This document shows, piece by piece, positions 23,048 to 31,217 of a stretch of DNA of 34,467 bases (positions are counted from its first letter, which is position 1; every line of letters starts with the position of its first letter). A model generated the notes under the pieces. The model did no database searches and was not told where the DNA came from. It saw only the letters and a program-made list of their open reading frames with translations. This DNA comes from Flavobacteriaceae bacterium (GTDB lineage: Bacteria; Bacteroidota; Bacteroidia; Flavobacteriales; Flavobacteriaceae). The DNA is taken from the NCBI GenBank assembly GCA_030625995.1, contig DAOUPU010000002.1, positions 1 to 34,467 on the forward strand. Direction: 5' to 3'. Position numbers and translations under genes: made by a program.

Positions 23048-23163
23048 TTAATTTTCAAATTGTTAAGAATAAATTAAAATTTCCTTCCAAAAGCTAATGT
23101 TTTCTTAAATATATTGCTTTTATTTTTTTTTAGAGTAACTTGATAAATGTTATTTATAAAGTT

Positions 23164-24492
23164 ATGAATTTGAAGCAATTCTTTGTTTTCATTATAATAT
23201 ATGCACTTTCTTTTTCTCTTTGCGGTCAGGAGAAATTTTACCTTTCTAATAATTTAAAAAAAAGCAGTATTTCATTTCAATTGCTGAATAACCTGATAGT
23301 TATACCAGTAGAGGTTAATGGAATAGAATTATTATTTTTACTGGATACCGGGGTAGATAGAACGATCTTATTTAATTTGGCTACAAAGAACTCCGTGAGA
23401 CTTCAAGGAATGGAAAAAATCAGGCTTCAGGGTCTGGGAGAAGGCAGTGCAATTGAAGCTCTAAAATCAAAGAATAATACGCTTCGTATTGATCAAGTTA
23501 TAGGTAAAAGGCAGATGATATACGTACTTAGAGATGCCCAATTTCAACTATCTGCAAAAATGGGAATTGATATTAACGGGATCATTGGGGGAGATCTAAT
23601 AGAAGATTTTATTGTAAAGGTCAATTATTCTACCAAAAAAATTACTTTTTATGACCCTGCATTCTATAAGTACAAAAATTGTAAAGGCTGTTCTACTTTT
23701 CCTCTTGAGTTTTACAAACGAAAACCCTTGATCAATGTTAAAGTTGAAAATCATTTAGATGAAAAATTTGATGTTAAATTATTAATTGATTCGGGGGGTA
23801 GTGACGCACTGTGGCTTTTTGAAAGTTCACACCCTAAGATTGAAGTGCCGGAAAACTACTTTACCGATTTGCTCGGCCAGGGATTAGGTGGAAATATTTA
23901 CGGTAAAAGAAGTAAAATAAATAAATTGAAAATTGGAAATTTTGATTTTGAAAATGTTTCTGTTTCATACCCTGATTCGACTTCTATAGTAAGTGTTCAA
24001 AAGAATAAGGAAAGAAACGGTACTCTTGGCTCTGAAATTCTAAAGCGATTTCATATTATATATGACTATGGAAATAGCACGATTACCCTGAAGAAAAATG
24101 CGAACTACAAAGATATTTTTACGTATAACAAAAGTGGGATCGAGCTTGTTTATGGAGGAGATATGCTAGTTTCGGAAAAAAGACCTGTTTTTACAAGTTC
24201 TAATACGAATAATCAAAGTGAAAATTCCATCACTCAAATGATTTATACTTATAGTTTGGCGTACAAGCCCAGTTTCCAAATTTCGTTTATTCGCGAGAAT
24301 TCGACTGCTAAAAAAGCGGGATTGAGAGTTGGGGATATAATGTTAGAAATTAATGGTAAGACGGCCTATAATTATTCCTTAGAAGAGATAATTTTTCTTT
24401 TGTCAGGAAAAGAGAACAAAAGAATTCGACTAAAGGTAGATAGAGATGGTAGGCACTTGGATTATGCCTTCTTACTTAAGGATTTGCTGTAA
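23164..24492 (+). CDS. Secreted two-lobe aspartyl protease with C-terminal PDZ domain
   Basis: 442 residues from the ATG at 23164; a TTG at 23140 would only add polar residues ahead of the signal peptide. Residues 1-22 are a signal peptide. Two retropepsin-like lobes follow, each with an active-site motif: LLDTG (D61) and LLIDSG (D209). Their second motifs are NGIIGGDLI and GTLGSEIL. Residues about 355-442 are a PDZ domain (SFIRENSTAKKAGLRVGDIM). It is probably a periplasmic or surface protease whose PDZ domain binds C-termini or regulates activity. The substrate is unknown. It stands alone, ending near a shared hairpin. Confidence 0.87.
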   Translation: MNLKQFFVFIIIYALSFSLCGQEKFYLSNNLKKSSISFQLLNNLIVIPVEVNGIELLFLLDTGVDRTILFNLATKNSVRLQGMEKIRLQGLGEGSAIEALKSKNNTLRIDQVIGKRQMIYVLRDAQFQLSAKMGIDINGIIGGDLIEDFIVKVNYSTKKITFYDPAFYKYKNCKGCSTFPLEFYKRKPLINVKVENHLDEKFDVKLLIDSGGSDALWLFESSHPKIEVPENYFTDLLGQGLGGNIYGKRSKINKLKIGNFDFENVSVSYPDSTSIVSVQKNKERNGTLGSEILKRFHIIYDYGNSTITLKKNANYKDIFTYNKSGIELVYGGDMLVSEKRPVFTSSNTNNQSENSITQMIYTYSLAYKPSFQISFIRENSTAKKAGLRVGDIMLEINGKTAYNYSLEEIIFLLSGKENKRIRLKVDRDGRHLDYAFLLKDLL

Positions 24493-24502
24493 TTGACGCA
24501 TG

Positions 24503-24526
24503 AAAAAAGCCCTTAAAAAAGGGCTT
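24503..24526 (-). terminator. Terminator of the DUF1573 gene, possibly bidirectional
   Basis: AAGCCCTT (24507-24514) pairs with AAGGGCTT (24519-24526) around AAAA. The minus strand continues with a T-tract (24508-24503), just after the DUF1573 stop at 24533. The plus strand has only a poor T-tract, so it serves the protease gene weakly at best. Confidence 0.8.
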
Positions 24527-24532
24527 AATAAA

Positions 24533-24970
24533 TTAGTTTTCAGAGACAATACTCTTCTTTTTTTGAAGATCCTCGGCTTCATCTTTCAAAACCCTTCCTT
24601 TTATTCTTAAAACTTTCGTCTGTTCAGAAGCATTTGAAGTGATTGTCACCGTTTTAGAAAACGGACCAACTCTATTAGTGGCATATTTAACCTTTATTTC
24701 ACCAACTTCTCCTGGCATGATCGGTTTTTCCGGCTTCGTTGGAACCGTACATCCGCAACTTCCTTTTACTTGAGAAATAATTAATGGTGTCTTTCCAATA
24801 TTTGTAAATTTAAAAACTCTGTTTCCATCAGAGTTATACGCTATATCGCCATAATCGATTACATCCTCTTCAAACTCAAATATCGGTACAATCGAATCAG
24901 GATTAACCTCTTGAGCTTTAGTTTGAATAGCAATGATTCCAATAAATAATAATAAAAGTAATTTTTTCAT
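24533..24970 (-). CDS. DUF1573 secreted protein
   Basis: 145 residues from the ATG at 24970. A signal peptide (1-20, ending TKAQ) precedes an immunoglobulin-like beta domain containing FEFEEDVIDYGDIAY, VFKFTNIGKTPLIIS and the hallmark SCGCTVP (71-77). It is periplasmic or exported. The family is very common in Bacteroidetes and its function is not established. A start at the TTG of 24991 is rejected because it would lie inside the -7 promoter box. Confidence 0.9.
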   Translation of the reverse strand: MKKLLLLLFIGIIAIQTKAQEVNPDSIVPIFEFEEDVIDYGDIAYNSDGNRVFKFTNIGKTPLIISQVKGSCGCTVPTKPEKPIMPGEVGEIKVKYATNRVGPFSKTVTITSNASEQTKVLRIKGRVLKDEAEDLQKKKSIVSEN

Positions 24971-24988
24971 GACGTTTAAATTTTGTGC

Positions 24989-24996
24989 CAAAGTTA
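24989..24996 (-). promoter_or_regulatory. -7 box of the DUF1573 gene
   Basis: TAACTTTG on the minus strand, a full TAnnTTTG match, 18 nt before the ATG at 24970. Confidence 0.65.
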
Positions 24997-25053
24997 ATGA
25001 ATTTTTGCATTAAAATAGTAACTAAAATAAAGGGAATATATTGCTTAAAATTG

Positions 25054-25061
25054 TAATTTTG
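25054..25061 (+). promoter_or_regulatory. -7 box of valS
   Basis: TAATTTTG matches TAnnTTTG, 26 nt before the valS ATG. It is divergent from the DUF1573 promoter about 60 bp away. Confidence 0.6.
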
Positions 25062-25087
25062 CACCTTATTTTACATAAAATTAACAA

Positions 25088-27721
25088 ATGAATATTCCAA
25101 CTAAATACAATCCTAAAGCAGTTGAAGATAAATGGTATAGCTATTGGATGGAGAATAACTATTTCAATTCTGTTCCTGATGATAGAGAGCCATATACGAT
25201 TGTTATTCCACCACCAAATGTAACAGGGGTTTTGCATATGGGACATATGTTGAATAATACCATTCAGGATGTATTGGTCAGAAGAAAAAGAATGCAAGGA
25301 TTTAATGCATGTTGGGTGCCGGGCACGGACCATGCATCTATTGCCACTGAGGCGAAGGTCGTTGCTAAATTGAAGGAAGAAGGTATAAAGAAAACAGACA
25401 TAACTCGAGAAGAATTTTTAGATCATGCCTGGGATTGGACCCATAAGCACGGAGGAATTATATTAGAACAACTTAAGAAATTGGGTGCATCATGTGATTG
25501 GGGCCGTACAAAATTTACCATGGATGAGGAGATGTCAGAGTCCGTGTTAAAAACCTTTATAGACCTTTACGAAAAGGGATTGATATATCGTGGTTATCGT
25601 ATGGTAAATTGGGATCCCGAGGCAAAAACTACTTTAAGCGATGAAGAGGTGATCTTCGAGGAAAAAGCTGGGAATCTATACTATATAAATTACAAAATTG
25701 ATGGAAGTGAAGATGTCCTGACAATTGCCACGACAAGACCGGAAACGATACTTGGTGATTCAGCTATTTGCATCAATCCAAATGATGAACGATTTGCCCA
25801 TCTTAGAGGTAAAATGGCAATTGTACCTATTGTTAATAGAGTTATCCCGATTATTGAAGATGAATATGTCGATATTGAATTTGGAACAGGTTGTTTAAAA
25901 GTTACTCCGGCCCATGATCCAAACGATAAAGTTCTGGGAGAAAAACATAATTTGGAAGTTATAGATATTTTTAATGATGATGCCAGTTTAAATTCTCAAG
26001 GATTACATTATCAAGGTAAGGATCGATTTGTTGTTCGCGAGGAAATATCCGATGAATTAAAAAATATGGGTTCTTTGATAAAGATAGAACAATATATCCA
26101 TAAGGTAGGTACATCCGAACGGACCAAAGCGGTTATTGAACCTAAAATCTCGGCACAATGGTTCCTTAGCATGGAAGATCTGTCAAAACCGGCATTGGTA
26201 CATGTGATGAATGATGATGTTAAATTTTATCCTTCCAAAATCAAGAATTCCTACAGAAATTGGATGGAAAATATTAGAGATTGGAATATATCCAGACAAC
26301 TATGGTGGGGTCATCAGATTCCGGCATACTTCTATGGTGATGGAGTGAACGACTTTGTGGTAGCTAAAAATATAGAAGAAGCTTTGGAAAAAGCTATAAT
26401 AAAATCAAAGAATGAATTATTATCATTTGAAGATTTAAAGCAAGACGAGGACGTATTGGATACTTGGTTTTCTTCCTGGCTTTGGCCCATATCTGTTTTT
26501 AACGGCATTAATGATCCTGAAAATGACGATATAAAATATTACTATCCAACCAATGATTTAGTAACCGCTCCGGATATTATGTTTTTCTGGGTTGCAAGAA
26601 TGATCATTTCCGGATGTGAATATAGAGGAGAAGTTCCTTTTAAAAATGTTTATTACACGGGAATGGTAAGAGATAAACAAGGTCGTAAAATGTCGAAATC
26701 CTTGGGTAACTCACCAGATCCAATTGAACTTATTGAAAAGTATGGAGCAGATGGTGTAAGAGTAGGTATGCTGTTATGTTCACCCGCTGGAAATGATTTG
26801 CCTTTTGATGAGTCCCTTTGTGAGCAGGGTCGTAATTTTTCAAATAAGATATGGAATGGCTTTCGATTGGTAAATGGGTGGGAAGTTTCAGAAAAAATAG
26901 AACAACCGGTATCTTCAAAAATTGCGATAGAATGGTATAGATCTAAATTTCAAAGTGTTTTAAAAAGTGTTGAAGAATCGATGGATGAGTTCAGACTTAG
27001 TGAAGCACTAATGAGTATATACAAATTGATTTGGGATGATTTTTCATCTTGGTATTTGGAGATGGTAAAACCAGAATTCCAGAAACCAATAGATATGATA
27101 ACATTAAATGCTACCATTGATTTTTTTGAAGATAATATTAAAATGCTACACCCTTTTATGCCATTTATTACTGAAGAAATTTGGCAAATATTTAAAGAAA
27201 GAACTGCTGGCGAAGCACTGATAATATCAGATTACCCGAAACTGAGTGCATACGACAAAAGCTTATTGACTGATTTTGAAATTACAAAGGAAATTGTTTC
27301 GGCCATTAGAAATATGCGCAAAGAGAAAAATATTTCTTTTAAGGATGAAATAGGACTTTATGTGTTAGAAAAGGAAAGTTTAAATTCAAATTTTGATTCG
27401 GTAATACGAAAACTTTGTAATTTATCCGAACTCAACAAAGTAGATTCAAAAGTTGATAAGGCTCTGTCGTTCAGGGTGAATGCCAATGAATTTTTTATTC
27501 CGTTCTCTGATAATATTGATACAGAAAGCGAATTAAGAAAATTGGCTGACGAGCTTAATTATACGAAGGGTTTTTTAAAATCCGTACAGAAAAAATTGGC
27601 TAACGAGCGTTTTGTTAATAACGCACCGGAGCAAGTGATAAGTATCGAGCGTAAAAAAGAAGCGGATGCACTTACCAAGATCACTATGTTAGAAGAAAGT
27701 TTGGAAAGATTGAAGGTATGA
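25088..27721 (+). CDS. valS: Valyl-tRNA synthetase
   Basis: 877 residues, full length. This class I synthetase charges tRNA-Val. The HIGH-type motif is HMGH (50-53) in [15 protein letters not shown], the KMSKS loop is at 534-538, and the CP1 editing domain (about 190-345) holds [10 protein letters not shown]. The anticodon-binding helices follow (about 620-770), and a C-terminal coiled coil (about 815-877) is typical of bacterial ValRS. It is a single gene with its own promoter. The imperfect stem GGCT/AGCC near 27744-27758 may end it but is weak. Confidence 0.98.
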   Translation: MNIPTKYNPKAVEDKWYSYWMENNYFNSVPDDREPYTIVIPPPNVTGVLHMGHMLNNTIQDVLVRRKRMQGFNACWVPGTDHASIATEAKVVAKLKEEGIKKTDITREEFLDHAWDWTHKHGGIILEQLKKLGASCDWGRTKFTMDEEMSESVLKTFIDLYEKGLIYRGYRMVNWDPEAKTTLSDEEVIFEEKAGNLYYINYKIDGSEDVLTIATTRPETILGDSAICINPNDERFAHLRGKMAIVPIVNRVIPIIEDEYVDIEFGTGCLKVTPAHDPNDKVLGEKHNLEVIDIFNDDASLNSQGLHYQGKDRFVVREEISDELKNMGSLIKIEQYIHKVGTSERTKAVIEPKISAQWFLSMEDLSKPALVHVMNDDVKFYPSKIKNSYRNWMENIRDWNISRQLWWGHQIPAYFYGDGVNDFVVAKNIEEALEKAIIKSKNELLSFEDLKQDEDVLDTWFSSWLWPISVFNGINDPENDDIKYYYPTNDLVTAPDIMFFWVARMIISGCEYRGEVPFKNVYYTGMVRDKQGRKMSKSLGNSPDPIELIEKYGADGVRVGMLLCSPAGNDLPFDESLCEQGRNFSNKIWNGFRLVNGWEVSEKIEQPVSSKIAIEWYRSKFQSVLKSVEESMDEFRLSEALMSIYKLIWDDFSSWYLEMVKPEFQKPIDMITLNATIDFFEDNIKMLHPFMPFITEEIWQIFKERTAGEALIISDYPKLSAYDKSLLTDFEITKEIVSAIRNMRKEKNISFKDEIGLYVLEKESLNSNFDSVIRKLCNLSELNKVDSKVDKALSFRVNANEFFIPFSDNIDTESELRKLADELNYTKGFLKSVQKKLANERFVNNAPEQVISIERKKEADALTKITMLEESLERLKV

Positions 27722-27770
27722 AAAGATAAAGAACTCTACTCAGGATGGCTTTAGGTCAGCCGTGTTTAAT

Positions 27771-28187
27771 TTATTTTGTAGTATTACCTTTTAAAAAATC
27801 AGTAAAAACCTGATCTACGGGTTCCCATAATTCAATTTTATTACCTTCCGGGTCCAGGATATGAATGAACTTACCATAATCAAAAGCTTCAATTTCATCC
27901 ACGATTATAACCTCATTTTTTTTAAGTTCTTCTATCAGTTGAACTAAATTTTCAACCCTATAGTTGATCATGAACTCTTTTTTAGATGGTTCAAAATATT
28001 TAGTGTCCTTGTCAAATGGACTCCATTGTAAATAATTAATTTCTTCAGGATTATTCGCATTTCTAAATTCAAAGGGTGAACCATAAGCATCCACAACTAA
28101 GCCCAGATTTTCATGATACCATTTTTTTATTTTTTCAGGATCATCGCTTTTAAAAAATATACCACCAATGCCGGTTACTTTTTTCAT
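27771..28187 (-). CDS. VOC (glyoxalase/dioxygenase superfamily) protein
   Basis: 138 residues forming one pair of beta-alpha-beta-beta-beta modules: IGGIFFKSDDPEKIKKWYHENLGL at the start, and FIHILDPEGNKIELWEP at the end, where Glu of the last strand is a usual metal ligand. A His-type first ligand is not obvious at the start (GGIFFK). Enzymes of this fold include glyoxalase I and resistance proteins, and no specific activity can be given. It follows the YceI gene by 2 nt. Confidence 0.88.
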   Translation of the reverse strand: MKKVTGIGGIFFKSDDPEKIKKWYHENLGLVVDAYGSPFEFRNANNPEEINYLQWSPFDKDTKYFEPSKKEFMINYRVENLVQLIEELKKNEVIIVDEIEAFDYGKFIHILDPEGNKIELWEPVDQVFTDFLKGNTTK

Positions 28188-28189
28188 CT

Positions 28190-28810
28190 CTATTCCTTTG
28201 AAACCACTTTAATTTGTGCATTAATAGCCACTTCATTCCAGGTTTTACTGATGCCATCTGCAGCTTTGTGTTTGTCGTTACAAACTACATTTAGAGACTC
28301 AATCGCAAATTGCGCTTGCCAGGTGTCAAGATCCATCGTTGCATTCACTTCGATCTCATCACCTTGAACTTCATAAGTAAATGGTAATTCGTTTGTTAGA
28401 CCATTCATAGTTAAACTAATCTTTCCCTTTCCATTTTCTTTAGCATAAAATTTTCCGGTTAGTTTTAAAGTATTCTTCATCACTCCAAAAAAGTATTCCT
28501 TTAATTTCCAGTCACGTATACTATCTTTACTAAAGATACTAGCAACAGGAATTTCGAATTCCAAGCCGTCTAGAACACCAATAACACTTGTTGATGCCAC
28601 TTTATTTATTATTTTAACTTCCTGAAAAACACCTTTTACGGGAATCTTATCCGTTGTCTTATACGCCGTCCAATTTAGAACAGTATTTTCAAGTTCGATA
28701 GAATAATTAAGACTTTCAGATTTACTTTGTGATGGCTCGGTTTTTTTCTCTTTACATGAAACTATAGTGATCATTAAGAATAATATAGAATAATAAAATG
28801 CATTTCTCAT
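28190..28810 (-). CDS. YceI-family lipoprotein
   Basis: 206 residues. A lipoprotein signal ends at C19 (MITIVSC), followed by a charged linker, so the mature protein should be lipid-anchored in the envelope. The YceI lipocalin-like barrel occupies about 35-204, with VLNWTAYKTTDKIPVKGVF and the final WNEVAINAQIKVVS strand. YceI barrels bind polyisoprenoid or other amphipathic lipids. The neighbouring lipid genes (ACBP, psd, cdsA) agree with a lipid-related role. It lies 25 bp after the ACBP gene. Confidence 0.9.
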   Translation of the reverse strand: MRNAFYYSILFLMITIVSCKEKKTEPSQSKSESLNYSIELENTVLNWTAYKTTDKIPVKGVFQEVKIINKVASTSVIGVLDGLEFEIPVASIFSKDSIRDWKLKEYFFGVMKNTLKLTGKFYAKENGKGKISLTMNGLTNELPFTYEVQGDEIEVNATMDLDTWQAQFAIESLNVVCNDKHKAADGISKTWNEVAINAQIKVVSKE

Positions 28811-28835
28811 AAGTCGTATTTATTAAAAATTATAG

Positions 28836-29105
28836 TTAAGTTATTTTTTCATTGGTATATTTTTCAACCAGCTCAATATATTTTTGTTTCGCTTCTTCGA
28901 TTGAAATGTTATTTATTTGAAACCAGGCATTTAATTTAAAGGCGTTTCTAACCTGGCTGTTACCTGAAGGATTTTCGAAGGAATCTTTGCTCGTGGCATG
29001 TTTGTAGTAGGCATAAAAACGCAACATTACATCGGATGGAAGCTTCTTGGTCATCGCAGATGCAATATCAAAAGCCTTGATAAATTTTCGATCTAATTCC
29101 GTCAT
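28836..29105 (-). CDS. Acyl-CoA-binding protein (ACBP)
   Basis: 89 residues, the size of stand-alone ACBP. It is a four-helix cytoplasmic carrier of long-chain acyl-CoA. The signature elements are LRFYAYYKHAT (the YxLYKQAT helix) and the AWFQINNISIEEAKQKYIELVEK helix, equivalent to WxAWxxxxGxSxExAxxxYI. ACBP is chiefly eukaryotic but recurs in Bacteroidetes. It starts 2 nt after psd, so it belongs to the cdsA-psd phospholipid unit. Confidence 0.92.
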   Translation of the reverse strand: MTELDRKFIKAFDIASAMTKKLPSDVMLRFYAYYKHATSKDSFENPSGNSQVRNAFKLNAWFQINNISIEEAKQKYIELVEKYTNEKIT

Positions 29106-29107
29106 TA

Positions 29108-29758
29108 TTAACTACTCGCAATAATTGTTTCTCCTCCTTTAGTTTTTTGATGAAGTTCAACTTCAATTTTCATATCCAAAGGTACAAAAATATCTATTCG
29201 AGAACCAAACTTAATAAATCCGGCATCTGCACCTTGAATAACATTTTGCCCAACCTGCGCATAGTTAACAATTCTTCTGGCGACAGCGCCAGCGATTTGA
29301 CGATATAAAATTTCACCTATTTTTGGATTTTCAATAACAATGGTCGTACGTTCGTTTTCTTCAGATGATTTTGGATGCCAGGCTACCAAATATTTTCCCG
29401 GATGATACTTACAGTAATTTACTTTTCCACCAACAGGATATCTCGTAACATGGACATTTAAAGGCGACATAAATATGGATATTTGCCTTTTTTTGTTTTT
29501 AAAATATTCTTTTTCAATTACTTCTTCTATAACAACCACCTTGCCATCTGCAGGTGCGATAATATGATTATCGTTAATAGTAGTTTTTCTTCTTGGGTTT
29601 CTGAAAAATTGAATAATAAGAATGAATAAAATTACAAATAAGATCATCAGTCCTTTTTGCAACCAATAATTGAGAACGTAGTTATCGATTATAAAAATAG
29701 ATAACACTAATATTGCCGCAGCAAAAAATATAATTTTAAAACCTTCTTTATGAAACAT
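29108..29758 (-). CDS. psd: Phosphatidylserine decarboxylase proenzyme (short form)
   Basis: 216 residues, the short PSD subgroup. It makes phosphatidylethanolamine from phosphatidylserine. Two membrane helices (about 8-24 and 36-52) lead to the catalytic part: APADGKVV (68-75), FMSPLNVHVTRYPVGG (96-111), and the self-cleavage site KFGSR, with G185-S186 giving the pyruvoyl residue. It abuts cdsA directly and is followed by ACBP. No pssA (phosphatidylserine synthase) gene is in the window. Confidence 0.94.
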   Translation of the reverse strand: MFHKEGFKIIFFAAAILVLSIFIIDNYVLNYWLQKGLMILFVILFILIIQFFRNPRRKTTINDNHIIAPADGKVVVIEEVIEKEYFKNKKRQISIFMSPLNVHVTRYPVGGKVNYCKYHPGKYLVAWHPKSSEENERTTIVIENPKIGEILYRQIAGAVARRIVNYAQVGQNVIQGADAGFIKFGSRIDIFVPLDMKIEVELHQKTKGGETIIASS

Positions 29759-30580
29759 TTATGTCGTTAAGAATAAGTAAATATAAATGAATGGTACTGT
29801 AAATATAATACTATCCAATCGATCTAAAAAACCTCCATGTCCGGGTATAAAACTACTACTGTCTTTCACTCCCGCCTGACGTTTAAACATAGATTCAATT
29901 AAATCACCCAGTACCCCAAATACGCTTACAATGATTGCAATTGAGAACCATTGAATCGGTTGTACGCTGTCGCAATAAATGGATATAAAATAACCAGCGA
30001 TAAAAGTAAATATAAAGCCCCCTAGAAAACCTTCCACTGTCTTGTTTGGGGATACACGTTCAATTAATTTAGTTTTACCAAAATTTTTACCTATAATAAA
30101 AGCGAATATATCATTGCTCCAAATTAAAATAAATATGCCTATAATTATGGTACTGTCAAAAGATTTATCCATCGTAAAAAAGGGCAATTTCAATAGCAAA
30201 GAAAAAGGTATGATAAGATAGATTAATGACAGGAATATCCTGCCTAAATATTGAATAGCTATTTTTCTTGAAGAAATCAGAGCAGAAATAAAAGTAAAAA
30301 AAAGAAAAAATACCGTCACGGAAACGATTAATTTATGTGACATTTTCTCTTCAATTGCAATAATATTCTCATTGGATAAAATGGCTATTGAATAAAATGC
30401 AACCGCTAAAATATAGGGATAAAGACTTTTTAACTCAATTATTCTTAAAAATTCGTATAGGCAAAAAATTAAAAATACAAAGAACAAACCGTAAAAATAT
30501 ATTGGACCCAAAATTGAAGAAAAAACTATCGTGGCAACATATATTAAACCGAATAGAATTCGTTTAGTTAGATTGTTCAT
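29759..30580 (-). CDS. cdsA: Phosphatidate cytidylyltransferase
   Basis: 273 residues, an inner-membrane enzyme making CDP-diacylglycerol from phosphatidic acid and CTP. About eight membrane helices are visible. The family signature runs from VLGDLIESMFKRQAGVKDSS to FIPGHGGFLDRLDS near the C-terminus, including the metal-binding Asp residues. SPNKTVEGFLGG is also typical. It stands 4 bp after the LUD gene and abuts psd, so phospholipid synthesis is organised as one transcript. Confidence 0.95.
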   Translation of the reverse strand: MNNLTKRILFGLIYVATIVFSSILGPIYFYGLFFVFLIFCLYEFLRIIELKSLYPYILAVAFYSIAILSNENIIAIEEKMSHKLIVSVTVFFLFFTFISALISSRKIAIQYLGRIFLSLIYLIIPFSLLLKLPFFTMDKSFDSTIIIGIFILIWSNDIFAFIIGKNFGKTKLIERVSPNKTVEGFLGGFIFTFIAGYFISIYCDSVQPIQWFSIAIIVSVFGVLGDLIESMFKRQAGVKDSSSFIPGHGGFLDRLDSIIFTVPFIYIYLFLTT

Positions 30581-30584
30581 AGAA

Positions 30585-31178
30585 TTATAAATCTTCTAAT
30601 AAAAGCAAATATAAGGTTTTCGAATTGGTATTCCCATAAGTCATAAAATCCGTTTCGGTTTTATTAGGAATAAAGTCCTTAACAGAACTTATAATGGTAG
30701 CTTCATTTTTTTTTGATCTATTTCTAATACCGGATATACCCTCGCGAGTATCTTGAACAAGTTGGCTCGTTCTTGCAAAAACTATAAAATTATGAGAAAA
30801 TTCATGCAGTTTTTTGTCATATAATTGTTTGGATGAAAACATGATACTGCCGTCATTGGCAATTAGCGACTCACAACAAGTAAAAAAAGGTAATTTAGAT
30901 TTTAGTTTCCCAGTCTTTTCAATATTAATTTCAGCGAGGATGTCAGACATTTTATCATCAAAACAAATCACTTCATCCCAATCATTTTCATGTAAGATAT
31001 GTGCTAAATTAGATTTAGTTTCTTTTAGATCAGTACAGTATAAAAATTTACCACCTTTATGGATAAATTTTTTCACAAACTTCTGGTCAATGGAAACATC
31101 ATCCTGTGGAATGGAGAAATCATTCTCTTCAGGTAAAATTTCAACCTTCTTTTTAAAAATTTTATTAAAAAAACTCAT
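30585..31178 (-). CDS. LUD-domain protein (LutC/YkgG-like)
   Basis: 197 residues from the ATG at 31178; a TTG two codons upstream is less likely. It has the LUD fold of lactate-utilisation proteins, but stands alone with no LutA or LutB partner. Recognisable parts are KFLYCTDLKETKSNLAHIL, ESLIANDGSIMFSSKQ (the conserved substrate-pocket stretch), NFIVFARTSQLVQDT and ISGIRNRS. A role in lactate oxidation is not supported by the neighbours; in flavobacteria the gene regularly sits between ftsH and cdsA. It has a perfect -7 box of its own. Confidence 0.82.
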   Translation of the reverse strand: MSFFNKIFKKKVEILPEENDFSIPQDDVSIDQKFVKKFIHKGGKFLYCTDLKETKSNLAHILHENDWDEVICFDDKMSDILAEINIEKTGKLKSKLPFFTCCESLIANDGSIMFSSKQLYDKKLHEFSHNFIVFARTSQLVQDTREGISGIRNRSKKNEATIISSVKDFIPNKTETDFMTYGNTNSKTLYLLLLEDL

Positions 31179-31195
31179 AATCAAAATGTATTGTT

Positions 31196-31203
31196 CAAAT
31201 GTA
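31196..31203 (-). promoter_or_regulatory. -7 box of the LUD-cdsA-psd unit
   Basis: TACATTTG on the minus strand matches TAnnTTTG, 17 nt before the ATG at 31178 and 14 bp after the ftsH stop. Confidence 0.6.
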
Positions 31204-31217
31204 CAAAAACACTTTAA

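Noticed and set aside
24976-24992. Sigma-54-like TTTGGCAC near the DUF1573 start
   Set aside because: There is no TTG(C) element at the right spacing, and the same bases form part of a perfect TAACTTTG -7 box.
27744-27777. Terminator after valS
   Set aside because: The GGCT/AGCC stem is only 4-5 bp and the T-rich tail is broken, too weak to call.
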